From NCBI GenBank assembly GCA_029213305.1, contig JARGPA010000004.1, forward strand, positions 102,010 through 166,009: DNA of 64,000 bases, written 5' to 3'. Below, one piece after another: positions 25,240 through 34,522 of the stretch (positions are counted from its first letter, which is position 1; every line of letters begins with the position of its first letter). The DNA is from Phycisphaerales bacterium (GTDB taxonomy: Bacteria > Planctomycetota > Phycisphaerae > Phycisphaerales > UBA1924). Below the pieces are notes generated by a model. It was given only the letters and a program-made list of their open reading frames with translations. It was not told the DNA's origin and made no database searches. A program made the position numbers and the translations under genes.

Positions 25240-26946
25240 TTATTTAGTCACAGTTCTTTTAGCACCGGTACCTGGTTTCATGTTTCGGGAAGATGAAGAG
25301 TTTCCACTTCTTGCTTCAGTCTTTGGTCCTGAGCGTGGATATCCATTCCCCTTCTTCGGTTTGCGAGGTTTGTTCGAAGATGATTTCATCGGATGAGGAG
25401 CTTGGCTAGATTTTTCGCCTTGCTTCTTGCGATTGTTTGATTTCTTCGATTTTGGTTTTGCAGTACCAGAACTCGCTTGTGGTTTAACTTCAAACTCCTT
25501 ATTTGGAGTATAGTCTCTGTTGACTCTCGCACTAGGTGCAGAAGATCTCTTTGAAGAACTCGATTTTTTCGAGAAATCAGGTCTATCGGATCTATCAGAG
25601 ATGTCAGATCTCTTTGGAGAATCTGATCTATTTGATGATCTTGAGTTTGATCGACGATCATCTCTTGGCTGATCCGAGTTGAATCGTGATCTAGATCTTG
25701 AGTTACGATTTCGATGATTACTTCTTGGGCCTGAGCCGCGTGATCCATGATTCGTATTGTATCGTGAACGGCGTGAAGGTGATGGAGCTTCGAATGTCAG
25801 ATCCTCATGATCCTCTGCGACTTCGATCTTTGCTTCTGTTCGTCGGATGATCGATTGGTAGATTCCAACTTCGCTCATGTCGCACATAGAGATTGCAACA
25901 CCTGTAGCTCCAGCACGCGCTGTACGTCCGATCCGGTGGACATAGGTTTCTGGATCGATAGGCATATCAAAGTTGACAACATGGGTGATTTCGTCAACAT
26001 CAATACCACGCGATGCGATATCAGTTGCGACTAGGATCTTTGTGGATCCTGATTTGAATCGTCTCATCGCTCTTGTACGAGCATTTTGAGTTTTATCACC
26101 ATGGATTGCTTCTGCATCCATATTGAACCTTCGAAGCATTTTGACAAGTTTGTCAGCGCCATACTTGGTTCGTGAGAAGACCAATGAACGACCAACTTCT
26201 TGTTCGCTGAGTAAGCGTTGCAGAAGTTCTGGTTTTCGATCACGATCTACAAAGTAGATCTTTTGAGAAATTGCATCAACGGTTGAAGATTCAGGCGCGG
26301 TTTCAATTCGAACTGGTTCGTGAAGAATCGATGATGCGAGTTTTCTGATTTCAGATGAAACCGTCGCAGAGAAGAACAAAGTCTGCCCTTCAGGGGGAAG
26401 CATGTCCACTACTTTACGGATGTCTGTAATGAATCCCATATCAAGCATGCGATCCGCTTCATCTAGCACGAGAGTCTCAATTTTACTCAGATCAATGTGC
26501 CCTTGATTTATCAGGTCTAAGAGACGACCAGGGGTTGCGATAAGAACATCTACCCCCGCGCGGAGTTCACGGACTTGCTTGCCTTGGCTTACACCTCCGA
26601 AAACAACTGAGTGACGAAGTTTGAGATGCTTGCCGTACCCAACAAAGCTGTCAAAGATCTGCATTGCTAGTTCACGAGTAGGACAGAGAATTAATGCTCG
26701 AGGAGCTCGACTCTGATGACTGCCTCGGCTTTTGCCTCTTCCTGCTTTCGAGTCTGAAAGGCGATGAAGAATCGGGAGCGCGAAAGCACAGGTTTTTCCT
26801 GTACCAGTTTGGGCGCATCCGAGGATATCCCGGCCTTCAATCGCAACTGGAATTGCTTGCGCTTGGATAGGTGTAGGGGTTGAGTACCCGCGGTCTAATA
26901 CCGCGCGAACGATGGGCTCAGCGAGCCTTAGTTCAGTAAAATTCAT
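25240..26946 (-). CDS. DEAD-box ATP-dependent RNA helicase (RhlE-like) with RS-rich tail
   Basis: The 568-residue protein contains the full helicase core: Q motif (TPTPIQAQAIP), motif I AQTGTGKT, PTRELA, ATPGRLLD, DEAD (VLDEADRMLDMGF), SAT, and motifs IV-VI (LVFSRTK, VATDIASRGID, HRIGRTARAG). It unwinds short RNA duplexes in ribosome assembly or cold-adapted RNA turnover. The C-terminal ~180 residues are disordered and dominated by Ser, Arg and Lys (RNRNSRSRSRFNSD, SSNRSDSPKRSD), recalling eukaryotic RS domains. It has a long structured leader and lies downstream of an RNA-binding RRM gene, an association that suggests a joint RNA-chaperone role. Confidence 0.95.
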   Translation of the reverse strand: MNFTELRLAEPIVRAVLDRGYSTPTPIQAQAIPVAIEGRDILGCAQTGTGKTCAFALPILHRLSDSKAGRGKSRGSHQSRAPRALILCPTRELAMQIFDSFVGYGKHLKLRHSVVFGGVSQGKQVRELRAGVDVLIATPGRLLDLINQGHIDLSKIETLVLDEADRMLDMGFITDIRKVVDMLPPEGQTLFFSATVSSEIRKLASSILHEPVRIETAPESSTVDAISQKIYFVDRDRKPELLQRLLSEQEVGRSLVFSRTKYGADKLVKMLRRFNMDAEAIHGDKTQNARTRAMRRFKSGSTKILVATDIASRGIDVDEITHVVNFDMPIDPETYVHRIGRTARAGATGVAISMCDMSEVGIYQSIIRRTEAKIEVAEDHEDLTFEAPSPSRRSRYNTNHGSRGSGPRSNHRNRNSRSRSRFNSDQPRDDRRSNSRSSNRSDSPKRSDISDRSDRPDFSKKSSSSKRSSAPSARVNRDYTPNKEFEVKPQASSGTAKPKSKKSNNRKKQGEKSSQAPHPMKSSSNKPRKPKKGNGYPRSGPKTEARSGNSSSSRNMKPGTGAKRTVTK

Positions 26947-27007
26947 ATGTGTTTATTTCTTTATCCGGAGTATTCGGGTATCGGGTGCCCGTGAAAACCG
27001 GAATGAC

Positions 27008-27040
27008 AAAGAACGCTTTGGTTCTTTAACGCCACCGGCG
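27008..27040 (-). promoter_or_regulatory. structured 5' leader of the DEAD-box helicase gene
   Basis: The 300-base gap 26947-27247 holds the terminator of the RRM gene and a leader with hairpins AAAGAAC/GTTCTTT (27008-27027) and CGCC/GGCG (27030-27040), plus a further GC-rich dyad near 26975-26990. Long structured leaders are typical of cold-shock helicase mRNAs; no known motif was recognised. Confidence 0.35.
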
Positions 27041-27193
27041 TGATTGAATGCCCATGATCCCGATCGTCCATGGTGCGAGGGATCTTAGGCAAATGGATCG
27101 ATCATGTCGATCATATTCAAATTCACTTTACGATAAAGCCTTGATTAGCAGAAGACTAGATTCATTATTGGACTACATTCATTATGAATGGGC

Positions 27194-27226
27194 ATAAAAA
27201 AACCGCTTCTAAGCGAAGCGGTTTTA
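27194..27226 (-). terminator. intrinsic terminator of the RRM protein gene
   Basis: AACCGCTTC (27201-27209) pairs with GAAGCGGTT (27215-27223); on the minus strand it is followed by TTTTTTTATG. The opposite side also has TTTT, so weak bidirectional activity is possible. Confidence 0.85.
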
Positions 27227-27247
27227 TAGTTTTATTCAGCGATTGAT

Positions 27248-27640
27248 TTACCAGCCGCCGCCACGGTTTCCACCGCCGCCGCCGCCGTAACCACCACCGC
27301 CGCCGCCGCCACGGTTTCCGCCGCCGCCGCCGCCGCCGTAACCACCGCGACCACCGCCGCCGCCACCGAATCCGCCTCCACCGCGTGGACGCTCTTCGCG
27401 AGGACGAGCTTCGTTTACTACGAGTGCTCTGCCGTCAACATCTTGGCCATTGAGCTTTTCGATTGCTTCGTGTCCGGCATCGTTGTCTGCCATTTCTACG
27501 AAACCGAATCCGCGTGAGCGGCCGGTTTCACGGTCACTCATGACGCGTGCAGATTGAACCTCGCCGATCTGTGTGAACAGTTCGTTGAGTTCTTGATCAT
27601 TCATCGAGTACGGGAGGTTCCCTACATACAAGTTCAGCAT
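27248..27640 (-). CDS. RRM-domain RNA-binding protein with glycine-rich tail
   Basis: The 130-residue protein has a single RNA recognition motif (residues 1-80) with RNP2 LYVGNL and RNP1 RGFGFVEM, followed by a tail of about 45 residues made almost wholly of Gly with spaced Arg, Tyr and Asn (GGYGGGGGGGNRGG). This is the layout of cyanobacterial cold-inducible Rbp proteins and eukaryotic GRPs; such proteins bind single-stranded RNA as chaperones. It has its own terminator and lies upstream of the DEAD-box helicase on the same strand. Confidence 0.93.
   Translation of the reverse strand: MLNLYVGNLPYSMNDQELNELFTQIGEVQSARVMSDRETGRSRGFGFVEMADNDAGHEAIEKLNGQDVDGRALVVNEARPREERPRGGGGFGGGGGGRGGYGGGGGGGNRGGGGGGGYGGGGGGNRGGGW
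27255..27375 (-). repeat. GGC-rich low-complexity tract coding for the Gly-rich tail
   Basis: Runs of ccg/ccgcc units on the plus strand, interrupted by tta/acg, encode the Gly-rich tail of the RRM protein. The tract is far more GC-rich than its surroundings and is a likely site of slippage or assembly error. Confidence 0.8.
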
Positions 27641-27868
27641 TGCTGTCTTCCAAATGCCCGTGAGTCATTTCTATATCGAGAGAGAGAGTCGGGCATCTTC
27701 TTCGTCGACCGCAACACCGGATGGCGATGCAATCAATCCTAGCCCAGTCAATGGAATATATGGAAGAAATATGAGAATATGATGCTCGAATTTAAGCAAA
27801 TAAGGGGTATTTAGACATTTACAACGATTGAATTTGATCGAAAAAAAGCATGAAACTCAAATTCTAGA

Positions 27869-28663
27869 CTATCGAAAATCAGAGATCAATCCCAGAAGCT
27901 CGTCATGTATGAGTCCATTAGTCGCAATGAGCTCACCAGATTCAGTTGATTCATTCCCTGCAAAGTCTGAACATTTTCCGCCTGCTTCTTCAACGATTGG
28001 TATTGCAGCAGCGAAGTCCCAAAGACTTAGGACCGGTTCAACTACTGCATCGACGCGTCCGGTTGCAAGAAGAACCCATGCGTAGCAATCACTCCATCCT
28101 CGGAAGAGTTTCGATCGTTTATCAAGTTGATCGTAAAGATTTCGGAGTGGAGGTGTATCGAAATAACTTATTGAAGTTGTGTTCACCATTGATTCTGAGA
28201 GTGATAAGTTTTTCGTAACGGATGCTTGTGTGGGAGTGTTCGCACCTTGGCGATGCCAACATCCACATCCGACTGCAGCGTAAACTACTTCATCAAGAGC
28301 AGGCATGACAATGACTCCGATGACTGGTTTGCCGTTTTGCAAACAAGCGAGCATTGTTCCATAGAGTGGGACGCCGTGGATGAATGAGATGGTTCCATCG
28401 ATCGGATCAATTACCCATTCGTATTCGGAAGATCCGACTTTGTGTCCAAACTCTTCGCCGAGGATTGAATCATCGGGATAAATCTCCGATATTCGTGCAC
28501 GCAGATCAGATTCGCAATTCCGATCCGCGATAGTGACAGGGGATCCATCAGACTTTGTGTTCTCACCCAGTTTTTGAGATCCAAAGTACTCAAGAGTTAT
28601 TTTGGAAGATTCACTTGCTGCTTGTAATGCGAATTCAAGACGTTGTTGGAGATGGTTGTTCAC
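27869..28663 (-). CDS. hisN: inositol-monophosphatase-family phosphatase, probably histidinol-phosphatase
   Basis: The 264-residue enzyme has the metal-binding motifs of the IMPase family: GEEFG (residue ~70), WVIDPIDGTISFIHG and the C-terminal WDFAAAIPIVEEAGG. The segment RGWSDCYAWVLLATGRVDAVVEP is closer to HisN-type histidinol-phosphate phosphatases than to SuhB. That would place it in histidine synthesis, but IMPase, CysQ or sugar-phosphatase activity cannot be excluded. Its ATG overlaps the stop of the upstream PLP-enzyme gene (ATGA). Confidence 0.75.
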   Translation of the reverse strand: MNNHLQQRLEFALQAASESSKITLEYFGSQKLGENTKSDGSPVTIADRNCESDLRARISEIYPDDSILGEEFGHKVGSSEYEWVIDPIDGTISFIHGVPLYGTMLACLQNGKPVIGVIVMPALDEVVYAAVGCGCWHRQGANTPTQASVTKNLSLSESMVNTTSISYFDTPPLRNLYDQLDKRSKLFRGWSDCYAWVLLATGRVDAVVEPVLSLWDFAAAIPIVEEAGGKCSDFAGNESTESGELIATNGLIHDELLGLISDFR

Positions 28664-29775
28664 GCGAGTGCTCCGCGGGGTTGTGTATTCATCGCATTTG
28701 AAAGTGATTCTTTCAAATAATGAATCTGATCAGGGGTATGCGAAGCGTTAATTGAAAGCCTGAAATAGATTGGGGCAGGTCCATTGGGATACTCCATCAA
28801 AGGTAGAATAATCCTTTGGTCGAGTAGATTCTTTTCCAATCGTTTCATGTTCGTTTCATCACCAATCGTAAACGCAAAGATACAGGTTGGTAGATCGTGT
28901 GCATCTATATCAAGTGATCGTAGAGCTTGACGGATAAGCACAATGTTTCGATTTAAGTTTGAGTTAAGTTGTGAATCAGTGCGCAAAAGATTGAGAGCTT
29001 CAAGCCCTGCAGAGACAAGTGCAGGTGATGCTGGAGTGGTACATCGGTATGCGATCGAATAGTTGCGTGCAGCTTCGACTGGGATTGAGTTACCCATGAC
29101 AATACCACCTGCACACCCGAGTCCCTTTGCAAGAGTTGTTGTAATGATCAGTTGTTTCGATTCAAGATTGAGATAGTTCGATATCCCACGGCCTTGTTCC
29201 CCAAGAACGGCAAAACCGTGACAATCATCTAGGATGAGCCAATCTGTTTCTTTGAGTATGTCAAGCAGAGATTCAGATGGGGCAAGATCGCCATCGGTAG
29301 TAAACACTGAATCGGTTAACACTACAGCAGGTTCAGACAATCCTTGAAGAATCGATTGTGCATGATCTGCATCGAGATGATTGAATGTGTGAATTTGCAT
29401 TTGAGCAAGGATCGCAGCATCCTTCAAGCTTGGATGAGCTCGTGAATCGATCACTGCATGTTGTACTCCGAGTTGTTCAAGACCTTGCAACGCTGCAAGA
29501 TTCGCGGTGTATCCGTCAGGAACTAAGAGTCCTGATTCCTGGTTTGCAAATGTAGTGAGTTGTGACTCAAGTTGAGCATGAGGACGAGCGTTTCCTGTCG
29601 TTTCTCTACTTGCAGAGCTTGATAGTCCATACTGATCAACTGCTCGTTGTGCAGCTGCGAGGACTTTGGGATGATGAGCAAGCCCTAAATAGTTACAGCC
29701 TCCAAATGAGAGATAATCGATATCTCCTCTTCGGAGACTGGTCGCGTTACAAAAATCTGATGGAATATTTGGCAT
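28660..29775 (-). CDS. alpha-oxoamine synthase family PLP enzyme (BioF/KBL-like)
   Basis: The 371-residue fold-type I PLP enzyme resembles 8-amino-7-oxononanoate synthase and 2-amino-3-ketobutyrate CoA ligase: YLSFGGCNYLGLAHHP, SSSASRETTGNARPHAQLE, DDCHGFAVLGEQGRG and the PLP lysine in TTTLAKGLG. These enzymes condense an amino acid with an acyl-CoA. The family DEAHG motif reads DDCHG here. No other bio genes are adjacent, so the substrate is open (biotin, threonine degradation or a secondary metabolite). I start at the ATG at 29775. It is coupled to the hisN-like gene by a four-base overlap. Confidence 0.8.
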   Translation of the reverse strand: MPNIPSDFCNATSLRRGDIDYLSFGGCNYLGLAHHPKVLAAAQRAVDQYGLSSSASRETTGNARPHAQLESQLTTFANQESGLLVPDGYTANLAALQGLEQLGVQHAVIDSRAHPSLKDAAILAQMQIHTFNHLDADHAQSILQGLSEPAVVLTDSVFTTDGDLAPSESLLDILKETDWLILDDCHGFAVLGEQGRGISNYLNLESKQLIITTTLAKGLGCAGGIVMGNSIPVEAARNYSIAYRCTTPASPALVSAGLEALNLLRTDSQLNSNLNRNIVLIRQALRSLDIDAHDLPTCIFAFTIGDETNMKRLEKNLLDQRIILPLMEYPNGPAPIYFRLSINASHTPDQIHYLKESLSNAMNTQPRGALA

Positions 29776-29955
29776 CTCAAGCAATTATCGTCAGGATAAG
29801 GTCTCAAAGCGCTGTAATTGGTTAGGAAAGCTGCGGATTGAACTTGTCGCAACATCATTTGCGAAGCGATCCTGTAGTCCCTAGACTAGTTAGAACCATC
29901 TGTATCGTTTGAACTGGTACAGTATTTGGTATACCACGAAATGAGGAGAATTTTG

Positions 29956-31752
29956 ATGTCAATTTGGGCTCAGACTAAAAAGTATCTATATATGGCAGCC
30001 GCGGGGGGGCTTCTACTCGGATCATCTGCAATCGCAGGTAATTCAGAATCAGAAGATCTCAAAGTCATGCAATTGCCAATCCGAACAGATGGCCCAAAGA
30101 GTCTTGATCCGATTGAAGGTTCAACTACTTATGACAACATGGCTTGCGTTCAATTCTACGAAACTTTGCTCACAAATAAATACACGAACCCTATGGAGAT
30201 GGAACCACTCCTTCTCTCTGAGATGCCAACGACTTCAGATGAAGGAACCACTTGGCACTTTAAGCTCAAATCAGGGGTGTATTTTCAGGATAATGAGTGT
30301 TTCCCAAATGGTAAAGGGCGACTGATTACTCCTGATGATGTTTTTTATTCACTCAAGCGACTCGCAGATGATCAATACCAACTCGAAAACTGGTGGCTAC
30401 TAGATGGAGCCATTCTTGGTTTTAATGAGTACAAAGACACTCAGAATGCTGCAGACAAATTTGATTACAGCGCTCAGGTTGAAGGGTTTCGCAAAATCAA
30501 TGATCTTGAGTTTGAAATCGTACTGACTAAACCTGTGTATCGGTTCCTCTATATTCTTTCGATGTTCCAGACTTCAATCGTTGCTCAAGAAGCAGTCGAT
30601 TTCTATGGCGAAGATTTCGCAAGAAACCCAGTTGGGACGGGGCCGTTCGTGCTCGATTCATGGGTGCCAAAGCAATCATTAACTGCAAATCGAAACCCAA
30701 ACTATCATCCAGTGTTCTACCCAGATCGATCTGAATGGTCTAAGGCTGACAAACGAAATCGTCTGCACAGAGCAGGCGGAGAACAAGTTCCTTTCGTCGA
30801 TCGTATCGAGTTTACTATGTTCGTTGAGGATCAGCCTATGTGGCTCGAGTTCTCGAAGGGCAAACTTGGATATTCTCAGGTTCCTGAAGAGTACTACACA
30901 GAAGCGTTTGATCTCGCATCGAAGGAACTCAATGAAGATTTGCTTCGCAAGGGAATTCGTCCTCACTCAAATCTGTTGCTCGATTTTACTTTCCGTGGAT
31001 TCAACATGGAAGATGATCTGCTCGGTGGATACACACCTGAGAAGATCGCACTACGAAGAGCAATCTCATACGCGATTGATCTAGAAGAGATTAACAAAAC
31101 TTTCTACAACGGGCGACGGATTGTCTACGACGGACCTATCCCTCCTGGGCTTGATGGTCATCCAGAGAATCATCGTTCAGATTCCGCTGCTCGTGGACCG
31201 AATCTCTCAATGGCGAATCAGAAACTCGCAGAAGCTGGGTATCCAAACGGCGAAGGATTGCCTCCGATTCGATTTGTGACTTCTCAAAACACTTTGAATA
31301 ACTCTGTTGCTGAAATGCTCAAGCGCCAACTCGCTCAAGCAAATATTCAGCTCGATTCTGTGTTCCTTGATTTCTCCACTTTGATTGAGAACATCAACAA
31401 GAAGAAGGCGCCAATGTTTGGTTTTGCATGGGCAAGTGACTATCCAGATGCTGAGAACAACCTTGCATTGTTCTACGGGCCGAATGAATCGCCTGGATCG
31501 AATCACTATAACTACAAGCGTCCAGAATATGACGCTCTGTATGAGCAAGTCTTGACAATGAGTCCAAGCGATGAACGCACAGCAATTTACGAGCAGATGA
31601 GGGATATGGTGCTCGAAGATTGTGTTTATGTAGGCGGGATGGCTCGTGAACGATTCTACTTGATCAACCCTTGGTTGACCAACTGTAAGCCAACCGAACG
31701 CTATTATGGATGGTTCAAGTTCCTTGATGTCGACGATGAGGCAAGGGATTGA
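29956..31752 (+). CDS. peptide ABC transporter substrate-binding protein (SBP family 5)
   Basis: The 598-residue secreted binding protein has a signal peptide (KKYLYMAAAGGLLLGSSAIAG) and no lipobox Cys. Family 5 features are SLDPIEG...YDNMACVQFYETLL, the TWHFKLKSGVYFQD segment, RNPVGTGPFVLDSW, ALRRAISYAID and the PMFGFAWASDYPDAENNLALFYGP region. It binds peptides or related solutes in the periplasm for the two downstream permeases. The ATG at 29956 is set by GAGGAG eight bases upstream; a TTG at 29926 is unlikely. Confidence 0.93.
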   Translation: MSIWAQTKKYLYMAAAGGLLLGSSAIAGNSESEDLKVMQLPIRTDGPKSLDPIEGSTTYDNMACVQFYETLLTNKYTNPMEMEPLLLSEMPTTSDEGTTWHFKLKSGVYFQDNECFPNGKGRLITPDDVFYSLKRLADDQYQLENWWLLDGAILGFNEYKDTQNAADKFDYSAQVEGFRKINDLEFEIVLTKPVYRFLYILSMFQTSIVAQEAVDFYGEDFARNPVGTGPFVLDSWVPKQSLTANRNPNYHPVFYPDRSEWSKADKRNRLHRAGGEQVPFVDRIEFTMFVEDQPMWLEFSKGKLGYSQVPEEYYTEAFDLASKELNEDLLRKGIRPHSNLLLDFTFRGFNMEDDLLGGYTPEKIALRRAISYAIDLEEINKTFYNGRRIVYDGPIPPGLDGHPENHRSDSAARGPNLSMANQKLAEAGYPNGEGLPPIRFVTSQNTLNNSVAEMLKRQLAQANIQLDSVFLDFSTLIENINKKKAPMFGFAWASDYPDAENNLALFYGPNESPGSNHYNYKRPEYDALYEQVLTMSPSDERTAIYEQMRDMVLEDCVYVGGMARERFYLINPWLTNCKPTERYYGWFKFLDVDDEARD

Positions 31753-31820
31753 TATCTGCAATCAGTCGGTAACTCTACTGACGAAGGAAAACCTATCCAT
31801 CAGGTTCCGGAGCTGCACAC

Positions 31821-32849
31821 GTGTGGAATTATATCGTTCGACGAACGCTTTACAATATACCTGTCTTTTTGAGTATCGTATTCGTTGTGATGCTTGCGCT
31901 CCGGGTCAATGATCCGGTTTCTGCGCAGCTCGGCAAGAATGCAAGTGAAAAGCAGGTTCAGTTACTCACTGAAGATATGGGACTTGATCAACCATTCGGT
32001 GTTCAATACGCAATCTTCCTCAGAGATCTCGCACTGATCTGGAAACCGATTGAAGAGCGAGCAGACGATCAACCTGCGACTAAGTGGACTCGAAAAGTAA
32101 CTCGTAGTTGGGATCAGCAGTTACCAGTTTCGGAGATGATCCTCAAAGCAATTCCACCCAGTTTGGCAGTAACCATCCCGACTTTGTTTATCACGGCAAG
32201 CATTGCGATTTGTGTGGGTTTAATATCCGCATTTAATCGTGGTAAGTTTGCAGATAAAACCCTGATGTTTGTCGCAGTCATCGGGATGAGTATCTCGGTT
32301 CTTGTATACATCATCATCGGGCAATACTGGGGTGCTTTTTTACCATCTCTCAGGTTTGCTGATTGGCCGTTCCAAGTATCAGTAGATGCATCCGCGGGAT
32401 CAACAAGATGGTTCTTCTTCAATCCTTCTAACTGGGTTGCATATTGCATGTTGCCTGTCATGATTAATGTGACTGTGGCTCTTGGATATGACACTCGTTT
32501 TTATCGAGCAGTCATGGTAGAAGAATCTCAACGAGATTACATCCGAACTGCAAGAGCAAAGGGTGCGAGTACTCGTCGAGTCATGTTTGTACACATGCTC
32601 AAAAATGCGATGATTCCGATTATTACTCGGATCATGATTTCATTGCCGTTCGTGATTACTGGTTCGATTCTGATTGAAGTGTACTTCGGGATCCCCGGTA
32701 TGGGCAGGACATTGATCAACGCGATCAACGCAAAGGATTTTCCGGTGATCCAGACCTTTACGGCTCTCTTCGCCGCATTGTTTATCGCCTCAAACATTCT
32801 CACTGATGTGCTCTACGCACTCGCAGATCCGAGAGTGAGGCTCTCATGA
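31821..32849 (+). CDS. peptide ABC transporter permease, DppB/OppB type
   Basis: A 342-residue inner-membrane permease beginning with GTG (31821) behind a GGAG. It has an N-terminal TM (LYNIPVFLSIVFVVMLAL), the conserved MGLDQPFGVQYAIFL, and the cytoplasmic EAA loop YIRTARAKGASTRRVMFVHMLKNAMIPI that contacts the ATPase, then SILIEVYFGIPGMGRTL. It pairs with the downstream permease, whose start overlaps its stop (ATGA). An insertion of about 40 residues between the first conserved block and TM2 is longer than in E. coli DppB. Confidence 0.93.
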   Translation: MWNYIVRRTLYNIPVFLSIVFVVMLALRVNDPVSAQLGKNASEKQVQLLTEDMGLDQPFGVQYAIFLRDLALIWKPIEERADDQPATKWTRKVTRSWDQQLPVSEMILKAIPPSLAVTIPTLFITASIAICVGLISAFNRGKFADKTLMFVAVIGMSISVLVYIIIGQYWGAFLPSLRFADWPFQVSVDASAGSTRWFFFNPSNWVAYCMLPVMINVTVALGYDTRFYRAVMVEESQRDYIRTARAKGASTRRVMFVHMLKNAMIPIITRIMISLPFVITGSILIEVYFGIPGMGRTLINAINAKDFPVIQTFTALFAALFIASNILTDVLYALADPRVRLS

Positions 32850-34447
32850 AAATTAAAGATCGCATTAACGAATCTCCTTCTCTGCGTAAGTTGTTTGCTA
32901 ATCGCAGCGCCGTAATTGCAATGGGAATCATTTCGTTATACCTGATTCTCTTTGTCTGGATTATTTCGATGCAGTTCCTCTCATCGGTGGGGAATACCAC
33001 GGGTTTGTTTGACATCAGTGATCGTCCAGTAATGGGCGCGATGCTCCCAGAGCGAGCTCTCGATCGTGTTGGAGCAAGCAACGAGCCAGGCTTCGGGATG
33101 ACATCAGAGCCTTCTAAGAGAACAGAGCAAGCGAAGTTCTACTTCGAACAAGTTCGATCAATCTTTGTTGAAATGGATCAAGCTGAAGTAGAGAATGGGC
33201 ATGCTCGTACACTTGAAGAGGTTCTTGAAGCAAACAAGTTGGCAGAGCTTCGAGTTGTAGATCGCCCGATCGAAGAGCTCCGAGAGATCTACGAACGAGG
33301 GATGAGTGTATTTGATAAACAGGATACGCTTCGAAAACTCAGACCAAAGATCGTTAAGATTGACATTGCTCTTGAAAAACTCGAAGGGTTCTCTCAAGAA
33401 ATACAAAACACAACTGATCAAGATAGTATTGAGTTCGAGAATCTATGCGAAGACACAGGATACACCCTCGAAGATGTTATCAACTATCTAGAAGAGTACT
33501 CTGAGATTGCACCTGTAGAAGATGACCCTCTCGCACTCATTGATACATCACTCTTGGTAGATGCAATGGATGCATTGTTGGACTACGAACCATTGGATCC
33601 TGTGTATGACCTTGCCTTGATTCAAGAGATCCAAAGTTCGATCGATATTGCTGGTGATGGAATTGATAACGCAGTCGATGCGAAACTTATAGAAGTTGAA
33701 CCAATCCTCAACGAGTTGTTCCCTCAGCCAGTTGGTATCAAAGGAGTTATTTACAAATTCCGCATGATGCTCGGTACTGATCAACAGGGACGGTCAATCA
33801 TGCTTCGGGCATTGTATTCTGCGAAGATAGCGATTCAGGTTGGACTCATTGTTTCGTTCATTGCAGTTCTGTTTGGGTCGATCATCGGAGCTGCTGCTGG
33901 ATACTTTGGTGGATTCATAGACCATCTCGTGATTTGGTTGTATTCAACATTTAGCTCGATCCCATACTTAGTCCTGCTTGTTGTTCTTGCATTTATGTTT
34001 ACAGGCTCAATCTTTGAGGGGACTCTCATCCCACTCTATGTTGCGTTTTGTCTAACTTATTGGATTGGACCTTGTCGTGTTACTCGCGGCGAAGCACTCA
34101 AACTCAAATCACTCGATTATGTGCAAGCGGCTCAAGCTCTAGGAGCGAGTAAAGCACGAATCCTTCTCAAGCACATTATTCCTAATACTTCGCACCTGAT
34201 GTTTATTAACTCTTCGTTGTTATTCATTGGCGCGATCAAGGGTGAAGTTGTTCTTACCTTCCTCGGTCTGGGTTTAAAGGAAGGCGCGAGTTGGGGGATT
34301 ATGATCTCTCAATCTAAACCTGAAGTAGTTTCAGGATTCTTCTGGCAGATCGGAGCGGCAACTTTCTTTATGTTTGTTCTTGTTCTCGCATTCAATATCT
34401 TGACTGATGCACTCCAAGACGCATTTGATCCAAAGCATGTTGGGTAA
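32846..34447 (+). CDS. peptide ABC transporter permease, DppC/OppC type, with a large insertion
   Basis: At 533 residues this is far longer than usual DppC (about 300). After TM1 (residues ~23-47) comes a charged, helix-rich, probably extracytoplasmic insert of about 240 residues (~60-300), followed by the normal permease module: MLGTDQQGRSIMLRALYS, four to five TMs, and the EAA loop DYVQAAQALGASKARILLKHIIPN. It heterodimerises with the upstream permease. No ATPase genes (dppD/F) follow: a terminator and then a minus-strand gene come next, so the ATPases must be encoded elsewhere. Confidence 0.92.
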   Translation: MKIKDRINESPSLRKLFANRSAVIAMGIISLYLILFVWIISMQFLSSVGNTTGLFDISDRPVMGAMLPERALDRVGASNEPGFGMTSEPSKRTEQAKFYFEQVRSIFVEMDQAEVENGHARTLEEVLEANKLAELRVVDRPIEELREIYERGMSVFDKQDTLRKLRPKIVKIDIALEKLEGFSQEIQNTTDQDSIEFENLCEDTGYTLEDVINYLEEYSEIAPVEDDPLALIDTSLLVDAMDALLDYEPLDPVYDLALIQEIQSSIDIAGDGIDNAVDAKLIEVEPILNELFPQPVGIKGVIYKFRMMLGTDQQGRSIMLRALYSAKIAIQVGLIVSFIAVLFGSIIGAAAGYFGGFIDHLVIWLYSTFSSIPYLVLLVVLAFMFTGSIFEGTLIPLYVAFCLTYWIGPCRVTRGEALKLKSLDYVQAAQALGASKARILLKHIIPNTSHLMFINSSLLFIGAIKGEVVLTFLGLGLKEGASWGIMISQSKPEVVSGFFWQIGAATFFMFVLVLAFNILTDALQDAFDPKHVG

Positions 34448-34469
34448 ACAATTCCTGAATCATTTAAAA

Positions 34470-34500
34470 AGCCCCGTGTGATTCACGGGGCTTTTTCTTT
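34470..34500 (+). terminator. intrinsic terminator of the peptide-transporter operon
   Basis: AGCCCCGTG (34470-34478) pairs with CACGGGGCT (34484-34492) around TGATT, followed by TTTTCTTT. Confidence 0.9.
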
Positions 34501-34522
34501 ACTCACTAGTTATGTAGGAGAT

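Noticed and set aside
25122..25240. Cobalamin riboswitch before metH
   Set aside because: Only about 50 bases lie between the metH start and the upstream terminator; no B12-box-like sequence was found.
31207..31761. 184-residue antisense frame over the end of the peptide-binding protein gene
   Set aside because: It lies entirely opposite conserved SBP sequence and has no RBS or homology.
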